DNA of 64,000 bases from Charina bottae. Its lineage: Eukaryota; Chordata; Lepidosauria; Squamata; Charinaidae. The DNA lies in assembly GCA_023362775.1 (NCBI GenBank), contig JALMGJ010000012.1, positions 27,249,001 to 27,313,000 of the forward strand. The letters run 5' to 3'. Below the pieces are notes generated by a model that was not told the DNA's origin, did no database searches, and saw only the letters and a program-made list of their open reading frames with translations. The first letter of the stretch is position 1. The number at the start of each line of letters is the position of its first letter. The position numbers and the translations under genes were made by a program. Of the stretch, positions 1 to 9,560 are shown one piece after another.

Positions 1-538
1 TGGTCATCTGATGTGAAGTGGCCCATTCCAGTCCATTTCAGTTCACTGACACCTAAAATGTCTATATTTAATCTTGACATCTCACCAATAACCACATCCA
101 ATTTGCCCTGGCTCATAGATCTTACATTCCAGGTTCCTATGGTGTGTTGATCTTTAGAACATTGGATTCGTCATTCACCGCCACCACCATCGGCCGCCAG
201 CTGTCCTTTTGGCTTTGAGCTAGCTGCGTCATCACATCTGGGGCTAGTTGAACTTATCCTCTGTTCCTCCCCAGTAGCATTTTGACCATCTTCCGACCTG
301 GGAGTCCCATCTTCGGGTGGTATACCGACATATCTCTGGTTGTACTGATCCATTTAGTTTTCACGGCAAGAATACTGGGGTGGGTTGCAGTTACCTTCCC
401 CAGGGATCGTATTTAGTCTGACCTCTCTGCCACGACCTTCCCGTCTTGTGTGTCCCTTCACGGTTTAGCTCATGGTTTCTTTGAGGTGCTCAAGCTCCAG
501 CACCACGACAAGGTAACGATCTCCTTTGCTGGAGAAAT
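1..538 (-). mobile_element. 5' part of an RTE-type LINE (runs off left edge)
   Basis: Read on the minus strand, this begins near 538 with a leader containing CCTTGTCGTGG, the same word found in the 5' leader of the BovB copy at 1719. It then has a short open stretch (353 down to 171) with the N-A-T-G-E-E motif also seen near the start of the BovB protein, and farther left the endonuclease region that encodes a G-K-L-D-V-V-like and I-G-E-M-like segment. The family differs from the BovB copies elsewhere in the window. The remainder lies outside the window, so completeness and target duplication cannot be judged. Confidence 0.6.
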
Positions 539-540
539 AC

Positions 541-1372
541 AGGTTAAAATGCAATAAAAACAGTATTCTGAAATATAAATATAAAATCCAAGATGGAGAG
601 ATTAAAAGTTCATAATTTAAATTCATGTAATTCACGAGGATTAACCGGACATATCACTAGAAGGAAAAATAACAAAACTTAGACTTAGTTACTTCGGTCA
701 TGTCATGAGATCAACATCGTTGGAGAAAGACGTTATGCTTGGAACGGTCAGTGGCAAAAGACAACGAGGACACCAAAGAACATGCTGGTTGGATGTAATC
801 AAAGCAGATACAGGCCAAAATGTAAAGCAACTGAAAGAAGCTGTACAAGATCGGAAATCATGGAGAGAGCTGGCTTATGGAATCTCCAAGGGTCAGATAC
901 GACTGGATAATTCGATTCGAATTCACGGGGGGCCTCTTCAAGCCGCTAACCACCCCCAGGATTGATTACCCCTCCTCCCGCCCCAGGTGAGATGGTAGAG
1001 CCAGGTCTTCACCCCTTTCCAGAAGGCCGGGAGAGTGGGGGCCTACCTCAACTCTGGGGGAAGAGTGTTCCATAGGGCGGGGGCCACAGCAGAGAAGGTT
1101 CTCTTCCTGGACCCCACCAATTGACAGTCTCTCATGGACAGGGTCCATAACATGCCCTCTCTGCCTGACTGGGTGGGATGGGTCGATGTAATGGGGCTGA
1201 GGCGGTCCTTCAGGTAACCTTGACCCATGCCATGTAGGGCTTTAAAGGTGATGACCAACACCTTGAATTGGACCTGGAAGCAGACTGGCACCCAATGCAG
1301 TTCGCGCAGCAAAGGTGTTACATGTGCCATCCTTGGGGCACCCAAGACTCTGCGCGCGGTGGACCCCCTCAA
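541..1372 (-). mobile_element. L2-like LINE 3' part, split by an RTE insertion
   Basis: Minus-strand translation from 1372 gives a C-terminal reverse-transcriptase-associated segment with the motif L-R-E-L-H-W-V-P-V followed by K-A-L-H-G and ending W-N-T-L-P-P-E-L-R. This is typical of L2/CR1-group LINEs. The tail (AAAATCCAAGATGG near 585-600) resembles the better preserved copy at 52425-52880. The LINE is interrupted at 640-919 by another retroelement. It is 5'-truncated. L2 is preferred over CR1 because related copies here end in AATAAATAAATA rather than an octamer repeat. Confidence 0.65.
640..919 (+). mobile_element. 5'-truncated RTE LINE 3' end with target duplication
   Basis: Translation gives Y-F-G-H-V-M-R, then L-E-K-D-V-M-L-G, G-K-R-Q-R-G and D-R-K-S-W-R. 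This is the same C-terminal order as in BovB (YFGH, LEKTLMLG, GKRRRG, DRKAW) but clearly diverged, so it is another RTE family. The 3' end carries AGATACGACTGGAT, related to the BovB end. Direct repeats AATTCACG(A/G)GG at 629-639 and 920-930 match 10 of 11 and are the probable target duplication, placing the insertion inside the L2-like LINE. Confidence 0.65.
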
Positions 1373-1398
1373 GAAACTTTATATAAGTTTATAAGACT

Positions 1399-1645
1399 GT
1401 TGGAAGGAAATCTTACCAGGTCCGTTTCGAGCCGGGAATGAAAGTTCTTAGGTGAGTGCTTGAACAGAGATAATTTTATTTTCCAAGAGCATGGTACAGA
1501 GTCTGCTGGTTGGAGGTGGGCACCTCCGACAGCTGATTGCTCTGTACTTCATGCTATAGGATAATAAAATTCATCTCTGTTCAAGCAATCGCCTAAGGAC
1601 TTTCATTCCTGGCTCGGAACGGACCTGGTAAGATTTTCTTCCAAC
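1399..1645. mobile_element. Foldback / palindromic MITE
   Basis: The left arm (from GTTGGAAGGAAATCTTACC) and right arm (ending GGTAAGATTTTCTTCCAAC) are reverse complements over about 75-80 bp with a few mismatches. The centre is itself self-complementary around 1520-1540 (GGAGGTGGGCACCTCC). The whole 247-bp unit can fold into one long hairpin. There is no coding potential. Flanks AAGACT and AAGATT may be a decayed 6-bp target duplication, but that is weak. I do not recognise the superfamily. Confidence 0.6.
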
Positions 1646-1718
1646 AAGATTATGAGACTTTAAAACTTTCCTGAGGTATCAGTGCATTGCTCAGTTATGT
1701 ACAAATGTATGTTTGTAT

Positions 1719-4700
1719 CCCCTTCATGGATCACTGCCTTGTCGTGGCGAAGGGGCTTGCGTAACTCAATGAAGTCAGGTCAAGAAGAACAGGTCATGAT
1801 GGAGAGTTCTGACAAAACGTGGTCCACTGGAGGAGGAAATGGCAAACCACTCCAGTATCCTTGCCAAGAAAACCCATGGACAGTATCAAAAGGCTAAAAG
1901 ATATGACGCCGGAAGATGAGCCCCTCAGGTCGGAAGGTGTCCAAAATGCTACTGGGGAAGAGCGGAGGGCAATTCCGAGTAGCTCCAGAAAGTGTGAAAC
2001 GGCTGGGCCAAAGCCGAAAGGACGCTCAGTTGTGGATGTGTCTGGAAGTGGAAGGAAAGTCCGATGCTGTAAAGAACAATATTGCATAGGAACCTGGAAT
2101 GTAAGAACTATGAATCAAGGTAAGCTGGATGTGGTCAAACATGAGATGACAAGATTGAACATCGACATATTGGGAATCAGCGAACTAAAATGGACAGGAA
2201 TGGGCGAATTTAATTCAGGAGACCATTATATATACTACTGTGGGCAAGAATCCCTTAGAAGAAATGGAGTAGCTCTCATAGTCAATAAAAGAGTAGGAAA
2301 GGCAGTACTGGGGTACAACCTCAAAAACGACAGAATGCTTTCAGTTCGAATCCAAGGCAAACCATTCAACATCACAGTGATCCAAGTCTATGCCCCAACC
2401 ACTGATGCCAAAGAAGCTGAAGTTGACCGGTTCTATGAAGACCTACAACACCTTCTAGAACTAACACCAAAAAAAGATGTCCTTTTCATCATAGGGGACT
2501 GGAATGCTAAGGTAGGAAGTCAAAAAATAACCGGAATAACAGGCAAGTTCGGCCTCGGAGTACAAAATGAAGCAGGGCAAAGGCTAATAGAGTTTTGTCA
2601 AGAGAACACGCTGGTCATAGCAAACACTCTTTTCCAACAACACAAGAGACGACTCTACACATGGACATCACCAGATGGTCAATACCGAAATCAGATTGAT
2701 TATATACTTTGCAGCCAAAGATGGAGAAGCTCTATACAATCAGCAAAAACAAGACCTGGAGCTGACTGTGGCTCAGATCATGAGCTTCTTATTGCAAAAT
2801 TTAGGCTTAAATTGAAGAATGTAGAGAAAACCACTAGACCAATCAGGTATGACCTAAATCATATCCCTTATGAATATACAGTGGAAGTGAGGAATAGATT
2901 TAAAGGATTAGATCTGGTAGACAGAGTGCCTGAAGAACTATGGATGGAGGTTCGTAACATTGTACAGGAGGCAGCAACTAAAACCATCCCAAAGAAAAAG
3001 AAATGCAAGAAAGCAAAGTGGCTGACTGATGAGGCTTTACAAATAGCTGAGGAAAGAAGGGAAGCAAAAGGCAAGGGAGAAAGGGAAAGATATAAACAAC
3101 TGAATGCAGAATTCCAGAGAATAGCAAGGAGAGATAAGAAGGCCTTCTTAAATGAACAATGCAAAGAAATCGAGGAAAACAATAGAATGGGGAAGACTAG
3201 AGATCTCTTCAAGAAAATCGGAGATATCAAGGGAACGTTTTGTGCAAAGATGGGCATGATAAAGGACAAAAAAGGCCGGGACCTAACAGAAGCAGAAGAG
3301 ATTAAGAAGAGGTGGCAAGAATACACAGAAGAACTATACAAGAAAGATCTTAATATCCCTGATAAATACGATGGTGTGGTCACTGACCTTGAGCCGGACA
3401 TCCTAGAGAGTGAAGTCAAGTGGGCCTTAGGAAGCATTACTAACAACAAAGCTAGCGGAGAAGACAGTATCCCAGCTGAGCTATTTAAAATCCTAAAAGA
3501 TGATGCTGTTAAAGTGCTGCACTCAATATGCCAACAAATTTGGAAAACTCAACAGTGGCCACAGGATTGGAAAAGGTCAGTTTACGTTCCAATTCCAAAG
3601 AAAGGCAATGCCAAAGAATGTTCAAACTACCGTACAATTGCACTCATTTCATATGCCAGCAAGGTTATGCTCAAAATCCTACAAGCTAGGCTTCAGCAGC
3701 ATGTGAACCGAGAACTACCAGAAGTGCAAGCTGGGTTTCAAAGAGGCAGAGGAACTAGAGATCAGATTGCCAACATTCGCTGGATCATGGAAAAAGCAAG
3801 AGAGTTCCAGAAAAACATCTACTTCTGCTTCATTGACTACGCTAAAGCCTTTGATTGTGTGGATCACAACAAACTGTGGCAAATTCTTAAAGAGATGGGA
3901 GTACCAGACCACCTTACCTGTCTCCTGAGAAACCTGTATGTGGGTCAAGAAGCAACAGTTAGAACCGGACATGGAACAACCGACTGGTTCAAAATTGGGA
4001 AAGGAGTATGACAAGGCTGTATATTATCACCCTGCTTATTTAACTTATATGCAGAGTACATCATGAGAAATGCCGGGCTGGATGAATCACAAGCCGGAGT
4101 TAAGATTGCCGGGAAAAATATCAACAACCTCAGATATGCAGACGATACCACCCTAATGGCAGAAAGTGAAGAGGAACTAAAGAGCCTCTTGATGAGGGTG
4201 AAAGAGGAGAGTGCAAAAGCTGGCTTGAAACTCAACATTAAAAAAACCCAGATCATGGCATCTGGTCCCATCACTTCCTGGCAAATAGAAGGGGAAGAAA
4301 TGGAAGCAGTGACAGATTTTATTTTCTTGGGCTCCAAGATCACCGCAGACGGTGACTGCAGCCATGAAATTAAAAGACGCTTGCTCCTTGGAAGGAAAGC
4401 TATGGCAAACCTAGACAGCATATTAAAAAGCAGAGACATCACCTTGCCGACAAAGGTCCGTATAGTTAAAGCTATGGTTTTGCCAGTAGCAATGTATGGC
4501 TGTGAGAGTTGGACCATAAGGAAGGCTGAGCGCCGAAGAATTGATGCTTTCGAGCTGTGGTGCTGGAGAAGACTCTTGAGAGTCCCTTGGACTGCAAGGA
4601 GGTCAAACCAGTCAATCCTAAAGGAAATCAACCCTGACTGCTCATTGGAAGGACAGATGCTGAAGCTGAAGCTCAAATACTTTGGCCACCTAATGAGAAG

Positions 4701-4919
4701 AGAGGACTCACTGGAAAAGACCCTGATGCTGGGAAAGACTGAGGGCAAAAGGAGAAGGGGACGGCAGAGGATGAGATTGTTAGATAGCATCACCGATGTA
4801 ATGAACATGAATTTGAGTAAACTCCGAGAGACAGTGGAGGACAGGAAGGCCTGGCGTGCTATGGTCCATGAGGTCACGAAGAGTCGGACACGACTGAACG
4901 ACTGAACAACAACAACAAC
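1719..4919 (+). mobile_element. Near-full-length BovB (RTE clade) LINE
   Basis: A complete-looking non-LTR retrotransposon: 5' leader CCCCTTCATGGATCACTGCC, one long apurinic-endonuclease plus reverse-transcriptase frame, and the diagnostic 3' end AGTCGGACACGACTGAACG followed by an (AAC)n tail. Exact 10-bp direct repeats ATGTTTGTAT at 1709-1718 and 4920-4929 are the target-site duplication, so both ends are well defined (3.2 kb). BovB is abundant in squamates. It lies upstream of the SMAD2 CpG island in the same orientation as the gene. The only obvious coding defect is a nonsense codon at 4009. Confidence 0.92.
1819..4905 (+). pseudogene. BovB endonuclease/reverse transcriptase with one internal stop
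   Basis: A single reading frame of 1,029 codons interrupted only by TGA at 4009-4011. The amino part (about residues 90-340) is an APE-type endonuclease, with G-T-W-N-V-R-T, I-S-E-L-K-W-T-G, I-G-D-W-N-A-K-V and the catalytic-type S-D-H-E-L-L. The middle is the reverse transcriptase, with F-I-D-Y-A-K-A-F-D-C and, after the stop, C-I-L-S-P and the catalytic Y-A-D-D (about 4135-4146). The C terminus contains the YFGHLMRRE and GKRRRGRQR stretches. The minus-strand copy at 31549-33639 reads Arg at the stop position, so CGA to TGA by CpG decay is the likely cause. The protein would end before the catalytic YADD, so this copy is probably inactive. Confidence 0.9.
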
Positions 4920-5339
4920 ATGTTTGTATAGCACTGTCACAAAACACTTGCCTTTTATTTATTGAATACTTTTATTTTACCCTTCCATCAGGAACCCCAA
5001 ATCCATATATTAGCCTCCACTGCTTTTTTTTTTAGCACCCCAGCCTCACACCACCTTATTCCAATCTTCCCCACTATAGTTTATTCTGAGTGTGCTGGAA
5101 CAGTGTCTACTACTGCATTTTCTACCTATACAAATGTCATGGACATAGAGTCCTTTTGCCTTATTTATTAAAAGACCCTAAACATGCAGTTAATTTTTAA
5201 ATCTAAAGAGTAAACAGCTGGGTACCAGAGATAATAATTGTAAAAGATGTAGATGAAACCAAGTCCCTTGAATTTCATGTTGAAATTCCTTTTAAAGATG
5301 CGCTAGATTCTATCACCTGAAGTCTGTATTCCTGTAAAG

Positions 5340-5418
5340 CAGTGTTTCTCAACCTTGGCAACTTTAAGATATGTGGACTTCGACTCCCAGAATTCCCCAG
5401 CCAGCCATGCTAATTCCT
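5340..5418 (+). mobile_element. hAT-type MITE fragment (CAGTGTTTCTCAACC family)
   Basis: Starts CAGTGTTTCTCAACCTTGGC and proceeds through CCCAGAATTCCCCAGCCAG, matching the left half of the complete copy at 6122-6249. The right half is lost. The preceding CTGTAAAG (5332-5339) is a plausible 8-bp target with central TA. Confidence 0.7.
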
Positions 5419-5779
5419 AAGGAAGCAATTGTAATTCAAGCAACCATGAGGCCCAGCAAAGAAAGATGCAACCACCATTAGCAGCTTATTATGTAACACC
5501 CTTTAAACAGTGGCTGGTATGCAGGATTTTCACAGCCTGAAAAGAAAGCATTACCACTTGGCGGGTGAGCAACAGTGCTGCCTGGATGCTTTTTCTGGGG
5601 AATCTTTATCATTTGCTAATGGTTACAAATCAGGCTATCTGAAGACCATCCTTACAGGGCAGAGGAATCTTTGACAACTCAACATTATTTCCTAATAGAT
5701 CAGAAAGAAGGAGAAGGGCTTATTGGCTTGGAGAGTGCTCAGGGCCCATGAGATTTTGTGAAGAGAGGCCCATTTTGTT

Positions 5780-5822
<43 letters not shown>
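5780..5822. repeat. (ATG)n microsatellite
   Basis: About 14 uninterrupted ATG/TGA trinucleotide units. Confidence 0.98.
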
Positions 5823-5823
<1 letters not shown>

Positions 5824-6121
5824 TTTGCATTTAGCTCTACAAAGGAAGGGTATGTCAGACCTGATCTGCTGTTTCCTGTCTATCAGCTAAGGTGATTCAG
5901 CCCATATTTGAGTGAATCCACACATAAAGGTAAACCCTAAACCTCGCCTTGCAAACAATGTCTGGATTCACCTATCTTATCCCTAAACTAAACAAAGCAC
6001 ATGATGGTTTAGCACAATGTCCTTCACACTTTGTGGATCAGTGAAAGAAGCTGTTTCTCCCTCCCTTAAGCCCGCTAAAGGGATAATTTTAGGAAGGAAG
6101 AGAGGCACCATTGCTGTAGAG

Positions 6122-6249
6122 CAGTGTTTCTCAACCTTGGCAACTTGAAGATGGGTGGACTTCAGTTCCCAGAATTCCCCACCCAGCCAGCGGGAATTCT
6201 GGGAGTTGAAGTCCACCCATCTTCAAGTTGCCAAGGTTAAGAAACACTG
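6122..6249. mobile_element. Complete palindromic hAT-type MITE, 128 bp
   Basis: Begins CAGTGTTTCTCAACCTTGG and ends with its reverse complement CCAAGGTTAAGAAACACTG. The two arms are inverted copies across almost the whole element, meeting at an ACCCAGCCAGCG centre. The flanking 8-bp repeats CTGTAGAG (6114-6121) and CTGCAGAG (6250-6257) differ at one position, and 8 bp is the hAT hallmark. Fragments of the same family occur at 5340, 17683 and 26158. Confidence 0.85.
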
Positions 6250-6874
6250 CTGCAGAGCAAGGCGAGAAATGAATGGCACAATTTTGAGAAAACAGAATGC
6301 TTCTGCAAATAAAATTAATGCAACTTGCACTCTAAGGATGAGGTAAAAAGCTGGCAATGCAAGGAGGAAATTAAGATACAATATTTTCCTTTCTGTGATT
6401 TATTTCTACTTGCAGGGGGTGGTTGATATGTGAAGCCATGAAGCTATGAGACAAACTGGATTTCACTGCTGCCTCTACAACCCTAATTCTACAGAGTGGG
6501 GAATTTGTCTCTCCTCTTCCCCCCCCCATCTGAACAGTGCAGTTAGGAGCTATTTTTCTGAACAGATGCAAATCAGACAATGATTTAATAAATAATACGT
6601 CAAAATGAGGGTTGAAATTAAAAAAAGGAAAGGAAAAGACTGGGTGAAGAAAGTAGATAGAGTTTTTATGCTCCTCAGATCATTCTCTCTTACAATCTCT
6701 TTCCTCTTTTTCCTTCAAAGAAATAATGAAAAAGAAAAGAAACAAGAAAATGGGGGTTATAAGTAAGCTCTTCTGGGTAATGTTTGTTTGCTTATTTATT
6801 TAGTAAATTTGTTAAAGATGTAATTTGTAAAAATTTGTAAAAAGATGTTTTTATTGTAAGTTAGAATTTGCTGT

Positions 6875-7025
6875 ATTGTCGAAGGCTTTACAAAATCTCT
6901 TTACAGAGATTTTGCTTCTATCTGTGCTCCTGCCCTCTGAAGATGCTGGCCACAGATGCTGGCGAAACGTTAGGAACCACAACTTCCAGAACACGGCCAC
7001 ACAGCCCGGAAGACCCACAACAGCC
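6875..7025 (+). mobile_element. Penelope-like element scrap with hammerhead-like core
   Basis: Bounded by perfect 14-bp direct repeats TTAGAATTTGCTGT (6861-6874 and 7026-7039), so this is a defined 151-bp insertion. It has a short internal inverted repeat (CAAAATCTCT / AGAGATTTTG) and the sequence CTGAAGA (6937-6943), a GC-rich partly self-complementary stretch, then GAAACGTT (6964-6971). That order resembles a hammerhead ribozyme core as reported in Penelope-like elements. Assignment to Penelope rests on this pattern and on recall of a common reptile/bird repeat with GATGCTGGCGAAACGT. The stem II pairing here looks partly decayed. Confidence 0.5.
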
Positions 7026-7682
7026 TTAGAATTTGCTGTTTGTGACCTCAGGCATTTCTTATTGGGATTGTTATAATGTGTTAGAAGAATGGTTTTAACT
7101 TTGTACACCACCAAAGTCACTACTGTAAACGGGGTGGCCATATCAATCATTCAAATAAAATAAAAATATTGATTGCAATCCCCCCTTGTGTTGGCCTATG
7201 AATCCCATGAAACCAGCTGATTGATCGATTATGTTCCATTAAGTTGTTTTTGACTCCTAACGACCACATAGGTAGATTTTCTCCATTATGATCTATCCCT
7301 AACCTGGTGCTTCAGGTCTTCCAGTTTGGCTACACATAAAAAAGTTAATTTCTTTATTACTGACTCCTTGAAAAGTTGATGGGGGGGGGGGCTCTGTGAT
7401 CTTTGCAATAATCTTGTTTTTGGATTGCACAAATGAAAGCATGCACAACTCGTATTGCCGTGATGCTTTCCCCTGGGCTAGCATCCCTGTCAAAGCCAGC
7501 TACAGGCTGCACCGCTTGCATGGTATGTACGCAATTGTACGCAATTCCACACACGCTGAGCCTGGCTGCTGGATCAGCTCACTTTCTGGGCTCACCCAAG
7601 ACAGCGAGCCATAAATTAACCAAGTGGCGGGTTTACACAACGTACTCCCCCACAAAAAAACACGAAACCAAATGAGTCCCCC

Positions 7683-7738
7683 GTTGGGGGAGATGGGCAG
7701 TCATATAAATTTGAATAATAAATAAATAAATCCTAACC
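7683..7738 (+). mobile_element. L2-like LINE tail
   Basis: GGGGGAGATGGGCAGTCATATAAATTTG followed by AATAAATAAATAAAT is the typical last ~55 bp of the L2-like LINEs seen repeatedly in this window. Confidence 0.6.
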
Positions 7739-8236
7739 AAGGCCACCATCTTGGGTCAGTACAGATCACCAAACCTGGCTAAAATGTGCAAACACGGCCA
7801 GTACCTAAAAAAACCCTCTAAATTTGGCTTTGTTAGCCTGTTGGATGCCTACTTTTCCATTGCACAGGAAAAAATGAAAGCTGGGCCAATTGCTATGCGC
7901 TCCACCATTTGGAAATCTCTGGTCCTGAGGTTGCATAAATAAAACACACACACAGAGTTAGGTCAGTTGCATGCGAGATGTGCAAAACACACAGCGTGCA
8001 ACTTTTGAGCAGAATATTTTATTGCAATGACAAAAGTGTTCACCTACAGTGATTCCTCATTAAATTTTCTACCGGGAGAAAGTCTAGGACCGCCTAACCC
8101 TTTTTCTCCCACACCTGGGCGTGGTGCTGAGGTGAGATAGCAATGTTTATGAGAGAAAGAATTTAGTTCTGGGGCAGAGGCGGATTTCTGTGATTTCCGG
8201 AGGGAAAAGAGAAACTACATTTATCGCCTTCCTGGA
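7739..8236. other. Unique flank before the CpG island
   Basis: No gene or clear repeat is visible apart from a short CACACACACA run near 7944-7954. Confidence 0.4.
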
Positions 8237-8699
8237 TTATTTGGATTTTGGGACGTGGCGTTGGCGAGGACTATTTCTTCTCTTCCTGATGCGCGGAAGG
8301 TTATCATGATAACTAACTCGGGGGAATCCGCCAAGCTCTTTCCCGCGGCTCAACCCAATTTTTGCGAAACCCTCCCCGGCCTCTGGTCGCGAAAACGCGA
8401 GGAAGAGGGCGGGGAAAGAGGCGGGACCCAGAGCCTGGAGGGCTGATTTGATGCCCGCCGCGGCCAATCCGGAGCTTCCTTCGGCCCTCCTCCGCTGCCT
8501 CCCTCCCCCACCGGAGCGAGCGCGCCTCGCGTCAGGGCGATGGGTCGCCTCTCCCGACGCCAATCGCTGTTTGCTGAGGCCGCGAGCGAGAGGAGGGGCG
8601 TAGAGCCAGGGCCGAAGGGGGGCGGCGCCTAGCCCCACCCCTCCTTTCCCTCTTCTTCCATTCCGCGCCGCCGCTCCCCTGGATGGACGGCCGCGGTAG

Positions 8700-8776
8700 C
8701 CAATGGCCTCGCGCGCGGAGCGGGTTGCGGGCGGAGCGAAGAGGGGGCGGGGCGGGGCCGGGTCTGGGCAGCCAAT
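8700..8776 (+). promoter_or_regulatory. Paired CCAAT boxes flanking a GC box
   Basis: GCCAATGGC occurs at 8699-8707 and again at 8771-8779, 72 bp apart, with GGGGGCGGGGCGGGG (8743-8757) between them. CCAAT pairs are typical NF-Y sites and the GC box a Sp1/KLF site. Together they suggest transcription starting shortly downstream, around 8800. Confidence 0.6.
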
Positions 8777-8799
8777 GGCGGGTGCGGAGCGGTGAGGGG

Positions 8800-8943
8800 C
8801 AGCCAGCGAGAAAGAACGAGGGTGGCAGAGTCGCAGCTCGGGGGCGAGGAGGTTGGTCTCCGGGGCGGCCGGGCGCGGGGGGCCGAGTGGGAGCGGCGAG
8901 GGGCCGAGAGGGCGCCGGCTTGGCGGCGGAGCGAGGGGGCGAC
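8800..8943 (+). other. SMAD2: Candidate non-coding exon 1 of SMAD2
   Basis: Just downstream of the CCAAT/GC-box cluster. It ends at GGCGAC followed by a strong splice donor GTAAGCCC (GT at 8944-8945). SMAD2 genes have non-coding first exons joined to the exon carrying the ATG, and exon 2 here starts with an acceptor at 26894. The 5' boundary is a guess. A further alternative first exon could lie in 9300-9560. Confidence 0.4.
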
Positions 8944-9560
8944 GTAAGCCCCAGGCCTGGGCTGTGCGAGGGGGTGGCGCCCTCGCTTTGTTGTGGTGGG
9001 GGAGGAGCAGGCCTTCCCCGGGTGGGGGAGGGGCGGCGATGAGGGCGGCGGGGGGAGAGGACCCCGCCTCCCGCCGCCCCCTTCTCCCCCGTGCCGTGCG
9101 GGCCCCCTCAGGCAGCGGGGTGGGCTCGCCGCGGATGCTCGGCGCGCGGGAGCCTCCTCTCCGGCCTCCCCCCGCCCCCATTCCACGAGCCTCGCTCCTC
9201 CTCGGGCGTCAAGCGCGCGCCCGGGCGGGATCGCCGCCCTCGCGCGGCGCACGCTGCAGCCCATCGCTGCCACTGCGGAGTTGCTGCGACAGCCTCCCGG
9301 GTTGAGGCGGGGATTCTGCGGGGCCGGGAGTCAGCAGCAGTAGCATCTCAGCCGGCCCTGGAGTGCCTCCGCTTCCCTCCCGAGGCACGTTTTCCTCGCG
9401 AGCAAGGAGGAGCGGCGTTGGCTTCCGCGGAGCTGGTCTGTAAAGTCCCCCCGTGTCTGGCCCGAGCTTCCCTTCTTAGATGGGCGCCGGGGCGGCCATC
9501 GGAAGCCAGAGTCGCGCCGGAGAGGCCGGGTTTGTATCTGAGCAGGCATGGAGCGGATTG

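Larger units (their letters stand above)
8237..9560. promoter_or_regulatory. SMAD2: CpG island, likely SMAD2 promoter
   Basis: About 1.3 kb of strongly GC- and CpG-rich sequence in an otherwise AT-rich window. It contains CCAAT boxes at 8464-8468, 8560-8564, 8700-8704 and 8772-8776 and a Sp1-type GC box at 8743-8757, with no TATA box. It is the only such island and the next gene feature downstream on the same strand is SMAD2 exon 2, so it is inferred to be the SMAD2 promoter. Long open frames on both strands here are explained by the scarcity of stop codons in GC-rich DNA. A divergent minus-strand transcript cannot be excluded. Confidence 0.8.

Noticed and set aside
2868..3449. 193-codon minus-strand frame inside the BovB
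   Set aside because: Antisense shadow of the LINE coding frame.
8237..9305. Long open frames on both strands (up to 314 codons) in the CpG island
   Set aside because: They are overlapping, low-complexity Pro/Arg/Gly/Ala-rich translations caused by scarce stop codons in GC-rich DNA; no domain or splice evidence.
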